Position numbers and translations under genes: made by a program. A stretch of DNA of 64,000 bases from Alphaproteobacteria bacterium (GTDB lineage: Bacteria > Pseudomonadota > Alphaproteobacteria > RF32 > CAG-239): the NCBI GenBank assembly GCA_017477185.1, contig JAFUXF010000020.1:1-64000 (forward strand), read 5' to 3'. Below the pieces are notes generated by a model. That model saw only the letters and a program-made list of their open reading frames with translations. It did not search any database and had not been told where the DNA came from. The stretch's first letter is position 1, and every line of letters starts with the position of its first letter. Shown piece after piece: positions 15,542 through 25,273 of the stretch.

Positions 15542-16759
15542 TTGAAAAAAGTTATAAATTTTACAAAAAATAAGATAGATCAATTAACTATACCGCAAAA
15601 ACGCACGGAATACTATGATGCTACTGAGGATAAGTTATGCTTACAAATTACCCCAAAAGGATGCAAAACTTTTTATCTGATTAAGAAAATTGATGGCAAG
15701 GTTATCCGTTTGAAAATCGGCAGATATCCGGATATGGCAATCGACAAGGCTCGTGGCAAAGCCAGAGAATTGAAAGCCCAAATAGAGCAAGGAATTAACC
15801 CGGCTGATAAAAAGCATCAATTAAAAAATGAAATTACATTTTATGAGATGTATGAAAAATTTAAGGAAGATAGCAAATTGTATAAAAAAGCATCTTCAAT
15901 CAGAAATGATGGGTACAATATCAAATATTGTAGAGCCCTATATGATATGAAAATATCAAAAATAACAAGTGATGACATTCAAGCATTATTCAAAGAAATT
16001 AGTCTTAACAATGGTAAATCACAAGCAAGTCATGTATTGGAATTTATAAGAGCTATGTTTAATAGAATGATAAAAACTTATCATTGGGAACATATTAATC
16101 CAACAATGGGTATAAAAAAATATCCTAAAATAGCAAGAAAAAGATTTGTTCAACCAGAGGAATTTCCTATATTTATTCAGCAATTAAGAACGATGCCTCA
16201 GTATTTTCAAGATTTCGTTATGTTAAGTATCTATATGGGAGGAAGAAAAAGCAATATTCTTGGTATGTCTTGGAAGAATATTAGTTTTCGAGCTAAAAAA
16301 TGGTATATTGATGAAACAGAAGCAAAAAATAATGATAGTGATTATGTAAGCATCAATAATGAAGCATTCAAAATTCTAAAACGCAGATTTAATGAACGAA
16401 AAGAGGGTAATATTTGGGTATTTCCATCGGATAATTCTGAATCAGGTCATATTGTTGAGCCCAAAAGACAATGGAAACAATTGATGAATAAATTGAATGA
16501 AGCCATTGCTTGTGAAGAAGATAAAATAACGAATTTGAGAATGCACGATTTAAGAAGAACTTTTGGATCTTACCAAGCAATGAATGGAGAATCTTTAATC
16601 ATTATAGGTAAAAATCTAACACACAAATCTTTGCAATCAACAGAAGTATATGCCCGTATAAATGATAATGCTGCAAGAGCAGCAAGTGAACGAGCCGCAG
16701 AATCCATCAATTTAGCAATAAGTGGTGAGTATGGTGAGGAGAACGATGATGAAGAATAA
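15542..16759 (+). CDS. Tyrosine integrase (DUF4102/P4-type)
   Basis: The 405-residue protein starts at TTG after AAGGA. It has an N-terminal DUF4102 arm-binding domain (LCLQITPKGCKTFYLIKKIDGK, LKIGRYPDMAIDKAR), a core-binding domain and a catalytic domain. Catalytic residues visible are Arg in SIYMGGRKSNILGMSW, His and Arg in MHDLRRTFGSYQ, His in NLTHKSLQST, and Tyr in EVYARI. It is intact and adjacent to the left junction, so the island may still be mobile. The end overlaps the AlpA-like gene by 14 bases. Confidence 0.93.
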   Translation: MKKVINFTKNKIDQLTIPQKRTEYYDATEDKLCLQITPKGCKTFYLIKKIDGKVIRLKIGRYPDMAIDKARGKARELKAQIEQGINPADKKHQLKNEITFYEMYEKFKEDSKLYKKASSIRNDGYNIKYCRALYDMKISKITSDDIQALFKEISLNNGKSQASHVLEFIRAMFNRMIKTYHWEHINPTMGIKKYPKIARKRFVQPEEFPIFIQQLRTMPQYFQDFVMLSIYMGGRKSNILGMSWKNISFRAKKWYIDETEAKNNDSDYVSINNEAFKILKRRFNERKEGNIWVFPSDNSESGHIVEPKRQWKQLMNKLNEAIACEEDKITNLRMHDLRRTFGSYQAMNGESLIIIGKNLTHKSLQSTEVYARINDNAARAASERAAESINLAISGEYGEENDDEE

Positions 16760-16949
16760 AACTATCACTCCTACATTATTAAGCACAGAAGATGCTGCTA
16801 TATATCTTGGAATTTCTGCCAGAACATTGGAGACTTGGCGTTGTAAGCAAAGATACGATATTCCTTATGTAAGAATAGGTTCTGTTGTCAGATATAAAAT
16901 TAGCGATTTAGATGATTACATAAGCAAAAATACAATAATAGCCTCATAA
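16746..16949 (+). CDS. AlpA/excisionase-like helix-turn-helix protein
   Basis: The 67-residue protein begins MMKNKTITPTLLSTEDAAIY, and its MerR-like winged helix-turn-helix runs LSTEDAAIYLGISARTLETW, VRIGSVVRYKISDLDDYI. This is typical of AlpA-type regulators and excisionases of P4-like islands. I choose 16746 (or 16749) because GAGGAG lies 4-7 bases upstream; the longer frame from 16722 has no ribosome site. It overlaps the end of the integrase gene, so the two are co-expressed. Probable role: excision directionality or regulation of int. Confidence 0.82.
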   Translation: MMKNKTITPTLLSTEDAAIYLGISARTLETWRCKQRYDIPYVRIGSVVRYKISDLDDYISKNTIIAS

Positions 16950-16961
16950 CATCACCAATCA

Positions 16962-16999
16962 AAAAGCCTATGGTTATTAGCCATGGGCTCTTTTTTTAC
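16962..16999. terminator. Bidirectional terminator
   Basis: AGCCTATGG pairs with CCATGGGCT (one unpaired base), with T-run TTTTTTT on the right and A-run on the left. It separates the rightward AlpA-like gene from the leftward 17.0-19.7 kb gene group. Confidence 0.7.
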
Positions 17000-17414
17000 T
17001 CAATATCTCATCAGCTATCTTACACCAATCTCTATAAACTTTGTTCGGCTTATCCAGATTTAATCTTCCTTTTTCCGCAATAAATTGCGGATAATATTCT
17101 GATTTCATATACAAACGGTTGCCAACGCCCAAATTACAAGACCGCCACTCTGGCTTATGAAGAGTTTCAAAAAACGCATCAACTACCTCAGTTGATTCTA
17201 TACATTCGGCGGTTAACATATATTTTTTGCCATCTTTGGTAAAAAATTGGCTAGCACCAGCCCAACCCATAGCACCGCTTGAAGCAACTGCCACAAAAGC
17301 AATATTATCAAAGTTGATTTTGCTAAATGTTTCCGCCGACAATTTATCAAACAAAAAGTCATTAAACAGATACTTGTTGTCAGCAGATAATTCAATCAAT
17401 TCACCCGATGACAT
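16977..17414 (-). CDS. Hypothetical protein (145 aa), coupled to ADP-ribosylglycohydrolase
   Basis: The soluble protein has alternating hydrophobic strands in its first half (FDNIAFVAVASSGAMGWAGA, KYMLTAECIES) and an aromatic, basic second half. I recognise no family. Its start lies 19 bases inside the ADP-ribosylglycohydrolase gene, so the two are translationally coupled and may act together. It could be a target, partner or toxin component, but no motif identifies it. Confidence 0.65.
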   Translation of the reverse strand: MSSGELIELSADNKYLFNDFLFDKLSAETFSKINFDNIAFVAVASSGAMGWAGASQFFTKDGKKYMLTAECIESTEVVDAFFETLHKPEWRSCNLGVGNRLYMKSEYYPQFIAEKGRLNLDKPNKVYRDWCKIADEILSKKRAHG

Positions 17415-18196
17415 GACAATGCTCCTTCAATTTCTGCCAAATAACCACGCAAATTGTCGTCCAGCTTACCAAGAGCAAACTCTCTTATCTTATCAGACAC
17501 ACCATAATAAGCCTCTGCAATACTTCCGGTAATCGCAGCAATTGTGTCGGAATCTCCGCCTATGGAGATAGCATTTCTTATAGCATCCTCAAAATCCGTT
17601 GATTCAAAAAAGGCTTCAAGGGCTTGCGGCACGCTTCCCTGACAAGATACCTTGAATTTATAAGTCGGGCGAATTTCATCAAGTGTAAAATCCATAGGAT
17701 AGTAATTTTTGACGGTATATTCCCTAATTTCTTCTTTCTTTTTACCCTGTAAAGCCAGATAAATTGCCGCAGCAGTTGCCTCAGCTCCTTTAATTCCTTC
17801 CGGATGATTATGAGAAACCGCACTTACTTGGTAAGATAAATCCTTAACTTCTTCCAAAGACTTTGCAAAATATGCCACAGGACTAACTCTCATTGCTGAG
17901 CCATTTCCCCAAGAATTATAAGGCAACGGATTTTCTTCATTTAGCCAAGCTCTAAAATTGCCACCATATCCGGCATCAGGGTATTTTCTTCCCAATTTTT
18001 GCATCCATTTAATCGCTGTCTGGCTTAAATTCTCATAATTCCCCTGACATTCTTTAAGAGCCATAGCAACAGCCAAGGTCATAACCGTATCATCTGTAAA
18101 AAAAGCATGGTCATCGAAAAAATTAAAATCCTTAGTTTTAATGTTGTCCCACTCATAAATCGAGCCGACAATATCCCCGACAATTGCTCCAATCAT
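17396..18196 (-). CDS. ADP-ribosylglycohydrolase (DraG/ARH family)
   Basis: The 266-residue protein begins with MIGAIVGDIVGSIYEWDNIK. It contains the family motifs FFTDDTVMTLAVA (two metal-binding Asp), WGNGSAMRVSPVAYF, SAVSHNHPEGIKGAEATAAA, and near the end SIGGDSDTIAAITGSIAEAYYG (second pair of Asp). These bind two Mg2+ and remove ADP-ribose from proteins or small molecules. Active-site residues are complete. It overlaps the DUF2779 gene by four bases and the 145-residue gene by 19, forming a three-gene operon. A regulatory, defence or antitoxin-like role is possible but unproven. Confidence 0.9.
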   Translation of the reverse strand: MIGAIVGDIVGSIYEWDNIKTKDFNFFDDHAFFTDDTVMTLAVAMALKECQGNYENLSQTAIKWMQKLGRKYPDAGYGGNFRAWLNEENPLPYNSWGNGSAMRVSPVAYFAKSLEEVKDLSYQVSAVSHNHPEGIKGAEATAAAIYLALQGKKKEEIREYTVKNYYPMDFTLDEIRPTYKFKVSCQGSVPQALEAFFESTDFEDAIRNAISIGGDSDTIAAITGSIAEAYYGVSDKIREFALGKLDDNLRGYLAEIEGALSCHRVN

Positions 18197-19659
18197 TTAT
18201 TTCCCTCCGCATATCTGTAAAGCACACCCATCAACAGCACCATAGCATAGGTATCTTGTCCGCAGTATTTGAGTAATGCCTCAAACATTTGCTGACTTTC
18301 GGTTTTGGTCTGTTTACCTTCAAGAAAGGCTTTATATTGGCTCATCGCCTCGCCACCATTGGCAATTGCCATGCCTTTATACGAGAGGTCACAGAAAGAC
18401 GGCAAAACATACTTAATTGAAGCCGAACTTTTTTGCTTGTAGCTATACAGAGCTCTCTGACGGAAGGGTATCAGCTGGTCAACCACTCGCTCGTTAATAG
18501 CCAACAAATCATCTGCTAAATCAGGAAATAAAACTGCTAACTCCTTATTTCTGGTCATTTCAAATGCCTGATTATAAACCACGACCGAACCTTGTTTACC
18601 ACAATACTTAACTAAACATTCTGCTAAGGCACGACGAGGATCAGAGCGTTCTTGATGCAAGAACTCATAATGTTTTAACTCTCCGCCGCGTTGTTCCTGA
18701 ACATGCAAAGAGAATTGGAACGGAATCTGGCTATAAGGTTTTGAGCTATCAAACATCGGAATGGGGCATTGGACAGTTTCGTAATCAAGGTAATATAAAG
18801 GATATTCCAACGTATCGAGCCATTCCTTGATATGTTCAGGCTCAACGTGCTCTGCCTGATTAACATAACAATCTCTGTCGATGAGTTGCCTATCTGTTGA
18901 GCAAAGGTCTATCGGCACATCTTCGACTTTTGTGGAATGGGTTTGATTATAAAACAAATCGGCAGCCTGAGCGGAAAGCAGGTCGAACACAGAGTATTCG
19001 GGCACATCTTTACCGCAATAACCCCAAAACGGACAATCTTGACAGTTGGCGTGAAGCGTTGTTTCTGGCTCATTTTTTTCTTGCTGAGCGGAAAGCATAC
19101 CTTTGACATACATTTCAACATCTTTACAGGCTTCCGCAACACGCTCGGAAACATCTTCCTCTCTGAACATTTGAGAAATATCAAGCTCTCCATGTCTGAC
19201 ATAGTCATTATTGACATACAGCACACGGCATTGTTTAACCGGATATCCGGCATTTTCAAAAACATATTTTTGGAACGAGAGGTCATCAATGTAATAGTCC
19301 TTAACCGATGTCGCAGACTTAATCTCAATCAGATTCCAAGCATCGCCGTTTCGCTCCAAAATATCAATCCGACAGAAACAGCCGTTATCAAGTTTAGCCG
19401 TCGCTTCAAACAAGATATCATTGGTTTCAGCCAAAGCCTTAGTTTTGACGGCACCACCGATTACATCCCACGATTCTGAATCAACGAGAACGCCGTTAGG
19501 ATACCATTTTCTGGCGAGGTCTTGAATTTCATTCCCGTCCTCAAAAGATTGCAACGTGCGTGCATCATATTCGGGCACGAGGTCTTTTCGATTCTTTTTA
19601 AGCCATAACGCCTTCACACAATCGAGAGCCATGATATAGTCAGATTTAGAGAGAAACAT
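18193..19659 (-). CDS. DUF2779 nuclease-like protein
   Basis: The 488-residue protein starts MFLSKSDYIMALDCVKALWL. A PD-(D/E)xK-like core follows (about residues 70-125: FCRIDILER, WNLIEIKSAT), then a four-cysteine cluster of Cas4/AddB type, with CQDCPFWGYC the clear part. The C-terminal half looks like an RNase H-fold exonuclease (YYLDYETVQCPIP; GSVVVYNQAFE; CGQDTYAMV, with Asp/Glu at the expected spots). These suggest a DNA-processing enzyme with an iron-sulfur cluster. It is first in the operon with the ADP-ribosylglycohydrolase. Actual activity is not known. Confidence 0.8.
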   Translation of the reverse strand: MFLSKSDYIMALDCVKALWLKKNRKDLVPEYDARTLQSFEDGNEIQDLARKWYPNGVLVDSESWDVIGGAVKTKALAETNDILFEATAKLDNGCFCRIDILERNGDAWNLIEIKSATSVKDYYIDDLSFQKYVFENAGYPVKQCRVLYVNNDYVRHGELDISQMFREEDVSERVAEACKDVEMYVKGMLSAQQEKNEPETTLHANCQDCPFWGYCGKDVPEYSVFDLLSAQAADLFYNQTHSTKVEDVPIDLCSTDRQLIDRDCYVNQAEHVEPEHIKEWLDTLEYPLYYLDYETVQCPIPMFDSSKPYSQIPFQFSLHVQEQRGGELKHYEFLHQERSDPRRALAECLVKYCGKQGSVVVYNQAFEMTRNKELAVLFPDLADDLLAINERVVDQLIPFRQRALYSYKQKSSASIKYVLPSFCDLSYKGMAIANGGEAMSQYKAFLEGKQTKTESQQMFEALLKYCGQDTYAMVLLMGVLYRYAEGNK

Positions 19660-19671
19660 TGTTAAAAGTCC

Positions 19672-20445
19672 TTATTTTATCATATTGCGAATTAAAAATT
19701 GTGTCATCGGCACGGCATTCCATCCGGCAGAGTTGAAACCATAAGTGATTTTAAGCGGTTTCGGCTCATCCAAAACGGTAATAATCGCGTAGTTCTTGCC
19801 GTTTAAGGCAAAATCAGCCAGAAAAACATTTGTTCTTTGAGCATTTTCTTTATGGTCTGTGCTTGAAATTCCTGAAACCTGTACGCCTTCAACCTGTGCT
19901 TTTCGCGATATCCCGTTCTGGACATTATTGAGCAAAGCGGCTCTGAGAATATCAAGCTGTTCGGATGTTAATAGGTTGTTTTTGTTATTTAGGAGAGACG
20001 TATAAGCGGTTAGAAGTTGTCTGGGCGTAAGTGTATCCGTCAAATTCAATGCTTCATAGACAGGCTTCTTAGCCTCATCTGTGATGGTTTTATAGGCTTC
20101 TTTATCTTTTTCAAACGAAACATTTTCTGCGGTAATTTCACCGTTTTTCAGCCCTGCGGCATAGAGAAAAAGTTTATTAATGTTATGTGGCGTGAGGGCA
20201 AAATTCTCATCCATATTGATGAAAGAAGTATCGACTGTCTCGCCTGTATCGCGGTCAATGAGGATATAAGCCCCACCGCGAGCATTAAATTTAAGCATGA
20301 ACTCTTTAAGAATATTTAGATTAGCTTGCCTCAACACTTCTTCATCAGAGGACAAAACAGAATGCCTGCCGTAAAAATATGCTCCGATAACACTACCAAG
20401 AACGATAAGGGCAACAAACAAAAATTTGAGTATTTTCATCAACAA
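19672..20445 (-). CDS. Degenerate penicillin-binding-protein transpeptidase-like protein
   Basis: The 257-residue protein has one N-terminal membrane anchor (LKFLFVALIVLGSVIGAYFYG). A domain follows resembling the FtsI/PBP transpeptidase: GGAYILIDRDTGETV, LTPRQLLTAYTSLLN, and a C-terminal VSGISSTDHK, VFLADFALNGKNYAIITVLDEP, ITYGFNSAGWNAVPMTQFLI. The SxxK and SxN motifs are absent, and the KTG(T) site reads ISST. It should not be an active transpeptidase; it may bind a divisome or peptidoglycan partner. FtsI-like proteins are usually about 550-650 residues. Assignment to the family is by pattern only. Confidence 0.55.
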   Translation of the reverse strand: MLMKILKFLFVALIVLGSVIGAYFYGRHSVLSSDEEVLRQANLNILKEFMLKFNARGGAYILIDRDTGETVDTSFINMDENFALTPHNINKLFLYAAGLKNGEITAENVSFEKDKEAYKTITDEAKKPVYEALNLTDTLTPRQLLTAYTSLLNNKNNLLTSEQLDILRAALLNNVQNGISRKAQVEGVQVSGISSTDHKENAQRTNVFLADFALNGKNYAIITVLDEPKPLKITYGFNSAGWNAVPMTQFLIRNMIK

Positions 20446-20576
20446 TCTCCGGTTTAGTTAATTATTTTTCGTGGCTAACAAGTTGGTTAAATAACCACAT
20501 CCGGAAATATTGTTAACACACCTTATCCGTTATTGCAAGCCCCCTAACTTATAGTTATGTCAGATTCTGACAGAGG

Positions 20577-23414
20577 TTATTCTTTTAGTAAGTCATTTAT
20601 GATATTGCTAATGCTTTGGTCTGATTGTATTTCTCGCCATTCTATTTTCTCATTTTTCATCTTCTCAAAGAATTTCTTTTGAGATATTATAATATCCTCA
20701 TCTGACACTCGTTTATTTGTATCATTTGGCTTTGCTTCTACAAATAAGTTAATTTTAATATTATTCCCTTTTTTAATGGCATAAATAAAATCAGGAGATG
20801 TTGTTCCTCCGGTATATTTAGGAACTTGAATACATCTTTTAGGAAGTTTACCAAATACTATAATCTCGTTAGGTGGGGTTGTCTGTAATATCTCTTTTTC
20901 TGGCTCACTATCATAAACTTTTTTATCATAAAGATAATTTGGCTCAATTTTGAAAGAATTATCTTCGCTAGTCCCCAATTCGTTTTGAGGTATATCATCA
21001 ACAAATTCACCATCTTTCATCAAAGATGTATTTGCTGAAAAATCCAAAGAATCATAATCAAATTTTTGAGCATAATTCTCGTGAAACTCGGACTTAAACT
21101 TGTTTACAATATTTTGCAGACTTGCAGTATTGAATTTTTCCTTATTTAAACCTGTGGCATAAACCTTACATAAAGCTTTATGCCATAAATTAACACCTAC
21201 ACAGGTTAGTTTTGAAAGTTCTGTTAAAAACTTCCCATAAGGAATAATATCAACGGGGATATTTGTTGATTTTTTCTCTATTTCAAGACACAATCCTCCT
21301 GTTATTTCATTTCTGACCAGTTTATTGATTATTATTTCACCCACATTAGATGTAAAAGCATCTTTGACAGCACTGATTAAAATATTTTCCAAGTCAGACA
21401 AAGAAATGCTATCATATTTAATCATATAGCGTTTAACAACCTGCTGCCATAGGTCTTTAAGCTGATTCCAGTTAGGTTTATTTAATTTAACTCTATTATC
21501 CAATTTTTTATTAACTGTAATGGCTCTGGGATTAAGTTTACCCCAACCATTTGGTAATAATTCTTCAAGTTTGGAAAGTTCTATAATATTATCTTCTTCA
21601 TCAATAATATCATCTAATAGTAATTTACCTTTTGCTTTTGCGATATTTATTGCATAATTGCTTTTTACTAATGCATCTAAAATATCAGGAGTTAATTTCA
21701 TTATGCCTGAGTTATCAATATTAGCATTGATTTCACCGAGCAATTTAGCGGCAAATCCCTTTTCTGACCAATCAATAATGAAATTAAGTCTAAATTCTTG
21801 ATTTGATATTCTTCTACCATTCTCATCTACCGGCAATCGCAAGCCACGACCAACTTCTTGAATTTTACTGATTTCGCTGCCTGATGTTCGTAATTTTGTG
21901 ATAGTAAATACATTAGGGTTATCCCAACCTTCTTTCAAAGTCCATTTGGAAAATAAGAATCTGCAAAGTTCCCATTTACCATTTTCGTCCTTAAAAGAAA
22001 GTAATTTATCTTTACCATTTAATATTTTATCAACTTCATCTTGAAATTCTTTATCATCTTTATCACCGGAAAAATATCCTGCGTGTGTCTTTGATATGTT
22101 ATCTAAACTTTCCTCTAAGAATTTTTTATAGTCAGGTAAAGTTTCAATTTGTATCAACTGTTTTAATTTTTCTTTGAGCAATTTTTCAAAAGTATCTTTA
22201 AGCCAAGTCTCGGCTCCTTCTTTTTCGGGGCGATATGATTTAATATCATCGATAAAAAATAAAGCTAATGTCTTTATTTTTGCAGGATTCTCACCACAAC
22301 TTTCTCTAATCCAATTAGCTCGTTCTGCCTCAAAATGTGCATCTATTGCCTGCTTCAACAATAACTCTTGATAAGATTTTGTATAGACTTCTGGAATTAA
22401 CTCCATACCTTCATACACTTCTAACCCATTTGACAATTGTTTCATTCCGTCATAAAGTAATCCATCGTCAAAATCAGAAGGCAACATATCGCCAACATTA
22501 AGTACTATACTGTTATTTTGATGATTTTTACGAAGAGTAAGTTGCCTATTTGTTAATCCTACAACCTTATATCTATTTTGAGATTGTTTGTCTGAAATAT
22601 TTTCCGGATATTGAACATCTATAAATTTTACCAATCCTTTATTAAAAGCATCAACCGCATTTAAGTCATATACCAAGTTTTTATAATCTATTTTCTGCGT
22701 TCTATTTCTACCAGCTCCTATTGTTCTTACAGGAAAAGTAGCCCCAAATCTCAAAATTATTTGCGGCTCTAATTCCGTAATTTTCTCCCAAGCCTTTGTA
22801 TTTTCATGAAAACGGTGAGGTTCGTCAATGATGATAACAGGATGCACCATTTTAATTGCTTCAATCGGACAAGAACTTGAAAATAAAAGTGTTTGGTCAT
22901 AATCATTTCTCGCCATTGAAGAACTTGTAAGCATATCATCATTTAGCAACAGGCATTTAATAGTCCTTTTATCGTTTCTTGTTGCTTCCAAAAATTCCAT
23001 CAGTTTAGCAGGGATTGTTTTTCTTCCTTTTTTTGTGCTAAAATCACCTGCATTGATATAACACAAATCTATACGAGTATTTTCATATTCAGGTATATCT
23101 GCAAAATGTTGACGAGCATAATCTGATTGAATAAAACTCTTTGTTCCTTCTTTAATTGCTAACGATGGAACAAATATTATAAATTTATTGATACCAAAAC
23201 GCGTAAATAATTCATACATTGTTCGTGTATATACATAAGTCTTTCCTGTTCCTGTTTCCATCTTAACATCAATATAAAAAGGCTCAGATATTTTTTTATC
23301 AAGTATCGGATTTGCATAAACATCACCTTTTTCAAAATGACAGTTATCCAAAGCCTTTATTATTGCTTTTAATGCTGATTGTTGATGAGCCAATTCTTCT
23401 AAAACAAGTTTCAT
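20577..23414 (-). CDS. Type III restriction enzyme, Res subunit
   Basis: The 945-residue protein is a superfamily 2 helicase/translocase with a C-terminal nuclease. Motifs: Walker A METGTGKT (about 52-59), IIIDEPHRF (motif II), GATFPVR (motif III), the SKWTLKEGWDNPNVF region and QEVGRGLRLP (motif VI). A C-terminal PD-(D/E)xK site follows (SPDFIYAI, LFVEAK). It cleaves DNA with the Mod subunit when two unmethylated sites are met. The start overlaps the mod stop by one base (TAATG). Length and motifs are complete, so it should be functional. Confidence 0.93.
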   Translation of the reverse strand: MKLVLEELAHQQSALKAIIKALDNCHFEKGDVYANPILDKKISEPFYIDVKMETGTGKTYVYTRTMYELFTRFGINKFIIFVPSLAIKEGTKSFIQSDYARQHFADIPEYENTRIDLCYINAGDFSTKKGRKTIPAKLMEFLEATRNDKRTIKCLLLNDDMLTSSSMARNDYDQTLLFSSSCPIEAIKMVHPVIIIDEPHRFHENTKAWEKITELEPQIILRFGATFPVRTIGAGRNRTQKIDYKNLVYDLNAVDAFNKGLVKFIDVQYPENISDKQSQNRYKVVGLTNRQLTLRKNHQNNSIVLNVGDMLPSDFDDGLLYDGMKQLSNGLEVYEGMELIPEVYTKSYQELLLKQAIDAHFEAERANWIRESCGENPAKIKTLALFFIDDIKSYRPEKEGAETWLKDTFEKLLKEKLKQLIQIETLPDYKKFLEESLDNISKTHAGYFSGDKDDKEFQDEVDKILNGKDKLLSFKDENGKWELCRFLFSKWTLKEGWDNPNVFTITKLRTSGSEISKIQEVGRGLRLPVDENGRRISNQEFRLNFIIDWSEKGFAAKLLGEINANIDNSGIMKLTPDILDALVKSNYAINIAKAKGKLLLDDIIDEEDNIIELSKLEELLPNGWGKLNPRAITVNKKLDNRVKLNKPNWNQLKDLWQQVVKRYMIKYDSISLSDLENILISAVKDAFTSNVGEIIINKLVRNEITGGLCLEIEKKSTNIPVDIIPYGKFLTELSKLTCVGVNLWHKALCKVYATGLNKEKFNTASLQNIVNKFKSEFHENYAQKFDYDSLDFSANTSLMKDGEFVDDIPQNELGTSEDNSFKIEPNYLYDKKVYDSEPEKEILQTTPPNEIIVFGKLPKRCIQVPKYTGGTTSPDFIYAIKKGNNIKINLFVEAKPNDTNKRVSDEDIIISQKKFFEKMKNEKIEWREIQSDQSISNIINDLLKE

Positions 23415-25273
23415 TAAAACCTCTCAATCAACTTTATATCATTACTCAAAACAGATTTTAGGTTATTTTTTAGTTCTGTCAGAGATGTAAAATCAAATGA
23501 ATGGCTATATACCACAATGCTTTGAACTATTAGTTCATTTTTACCAATTTTATTGAGCAAATCCTTCGTCGCATCACTGTTCCATCCGGTATCAATTAAA
23601 TACAACCGACGAGATTCCTTTGGTGTGTACGCAGTATAACTACCGAATTTTTTCTCTTCAACTGACGTTGTGAGGGCATATCCGTCATCAACTAACCAGG
23701 TTGTCAGCAGTGTTTGCATGCCAGAAGCTTTTAATGTTGTATTTAAGTTTTTACCAGAAAAAGATTCAACCATGTTATCACAAATAAGTGTTTTATCATT
23801 AGGATTAAATTCATCAATTTTTTCTAATATCTTTGTATCATTAATTTTAGCCAATTTATAATGCTTGAATCCTGAGAAATCACCAAGTTGTTTCGCTGCT
23901 TTTTTTATTCTATCACGAGCAATTTGGTCTATGGTTCTGTACCCCGCCTTTCTGGCTTCTCCATCTTCTTTGGTCGGCTCATCTAATTGAACCATAATAT
24001 ATTTACGATGACCATTATCTTTACTATTTAGAGCCATTACAGCGTGTGCAGTAGTAGCGGAACCTGCAAAAAAATCTAACACAATAGAATCGTGATTGCT
24101 TCCCATTTCAATAATATCACAAATCATATCTACTGGCTTAGGAAAAGGAAATACTTTGGCTCCCATTAAATTTTTTAATTCCAGAGTTCCCTTTTCCGTA
24201 TTTACTTCTTTTGTATTCCAAATGGAACGAGCCATATGATTTTTTTCTCTATATTTTTCAATTATTTGATAGCCGCCATCTTTCATTTTTTTTGCTAATA
24301 TATTAATATTTAAATTATTTTTTGATTTTTCCTTTCCCCACCGCCAAACAGTTTTATAACCCTGCGATTCCTTAGGATATAATTCAATCCAATTTTCTTT
24401 TTTTTCTAATGATATTTCATAAAATTCATTATCTATAATTTTATTGGGATTAATATAAAATGGGTAGTACAAATTAGGACGATTTTCTGAGGTAAAGGCA
24501 ATATTTCTATTTCTTAATTCTCTTATTTCAAATCCGCCCATATTATCTTCAAATGGAAATTTCTTATCTTCATCTCTAATATTATTAATTTCAGCTTCGG
24601 AAGTCTTCTTATACACTAACAAATAATCATGCATTCTTGCTATACCACCATAGTCTCGTCCACGAGGATTACTGGCTACTGTAATTTGCCCGACAAAATT
24701 GCTTTCACCAAATAATGAAATATCATTACATAACGCTCTCAAATTCGTTTGTTCATTATCATCTATCGATATAAAAATTATACCATTTTCAGCTAATAAA
24801 TATTTCGCTAAAATTAACCGAGGAAGTATAAAAGTTAACCAAGCAGAATGTGATGATTTTCCTTGTAATGCTTTAATACGAGCAACTTCCATTTCTGATA
24901 AACCTAATTTAACCTTTAATTCATCTGATGAAAACTCAAATTTGTCTGGATACTCAAACCCATCAGAACCCGTATTATAGGGTGGGTCTATATAAATCAT
25001 CTTAATCCGCCCCACATAAGCGTTCAATAGATGTTTTAAGGCATCAAGATTATTACCCGTAATAAAAATGTTTTCACTATTTCTATTTTGTTCTTGATTA
25101 TTCCACTCGGTATCTGGAACTAAAACTGTTTCTGTGGGTAGCCCTGTAATAAATTTGGCATAATCTTTACCAACAAAACGCAATTGGTAGCCATCGTGTA
25201 TTTCTTCTTTATCCGGATTCTCTAATTTTGCTTCCTTTAATTCTTTACGAATAGCTTGTAGTCCTTCAAACAT
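23414..25273 (-). CDS. Type III DNA methyltransferase, Mod subunit
   Basis: I start at 25273 (MFEGLQAIRKELKEAKLENP), with GGGAGAC just upstream, rather than at the upstream Met at 25318. The 619-residue protein has DPPYNTG (catalytic motif IV, about 96-102) before the SAM-binding motif LDFFAGSATTAHAVM (about 400). This is the beta-class order of type III adenine methyltransferases. The target-recognition region between them is AT-rich and likely variable. It methylates one strand of the recognition site and specifies cleavage by Res. Confidence 0.93.
   Translation of the reverse strand: MFEGLQAIRKELKEAKLENPDKEEIHDGYQLRFVGKDYAKFITGLPTETVLVPDTEWNNQEQNRNSENIFITGNNLDALKHLLNAYVGRIKMIYIDPPYNTGSDGFEYPDKFEFSSDELKVKLGLSEMEVARIKALQGKSSHSAWLTFILPRLILAKYLLAENGIIFISIDDNEQTNLRALCNDISLFGESNFVGQITVASNPRGRDYGGIARMHDYLLVYKKTSEAEINNIRDEDKKFPFEDNMGGFEIRELRNRNIAFTSENRPNLYYPFYINPNKIIDNEFYEISLEKKENWIELYPKESQGYKTVWRWGKEKSKNNLNINILAKKMKDGGYQIIEKYREKNHMARSIWNTKEVNTEKGTLELKNLMGAKVFPFPKPVDMICDIIEMGSNHDSIVLDFFAGSATTAHAVMALNSKDNGHRKYIMVQLDEPTKEDGEARKAGYRTIDQIARDRIKKAAKQLGDFSGFKHYKLAKINDTKILEKIDEFNPNDKTLICDNMVESFSGKNLNTTLKASGMQTLLTTWLVDDGYALTTSVEEKKFGSYTAYTPKESRRLYLIDTGWNSDATKDLLNKIGKNELIVQSIVVYSHSFDFTSLTELKNNLKSVLSNDIKLIERF

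Noticed and set aside
18897-19479. Rightward frames opposite the DUF2779 gene
   Set aside because: They are antisense shadows; the leftward frame is longer, has family motifs and overlaps its operon partner in the usual way.
19672-20445. Active FtsI paralogue
   Set aside because: The SxxK, SxN and KTG motifs cannot be found, so I describe it only as a degenerate transpeptidase-like protein.
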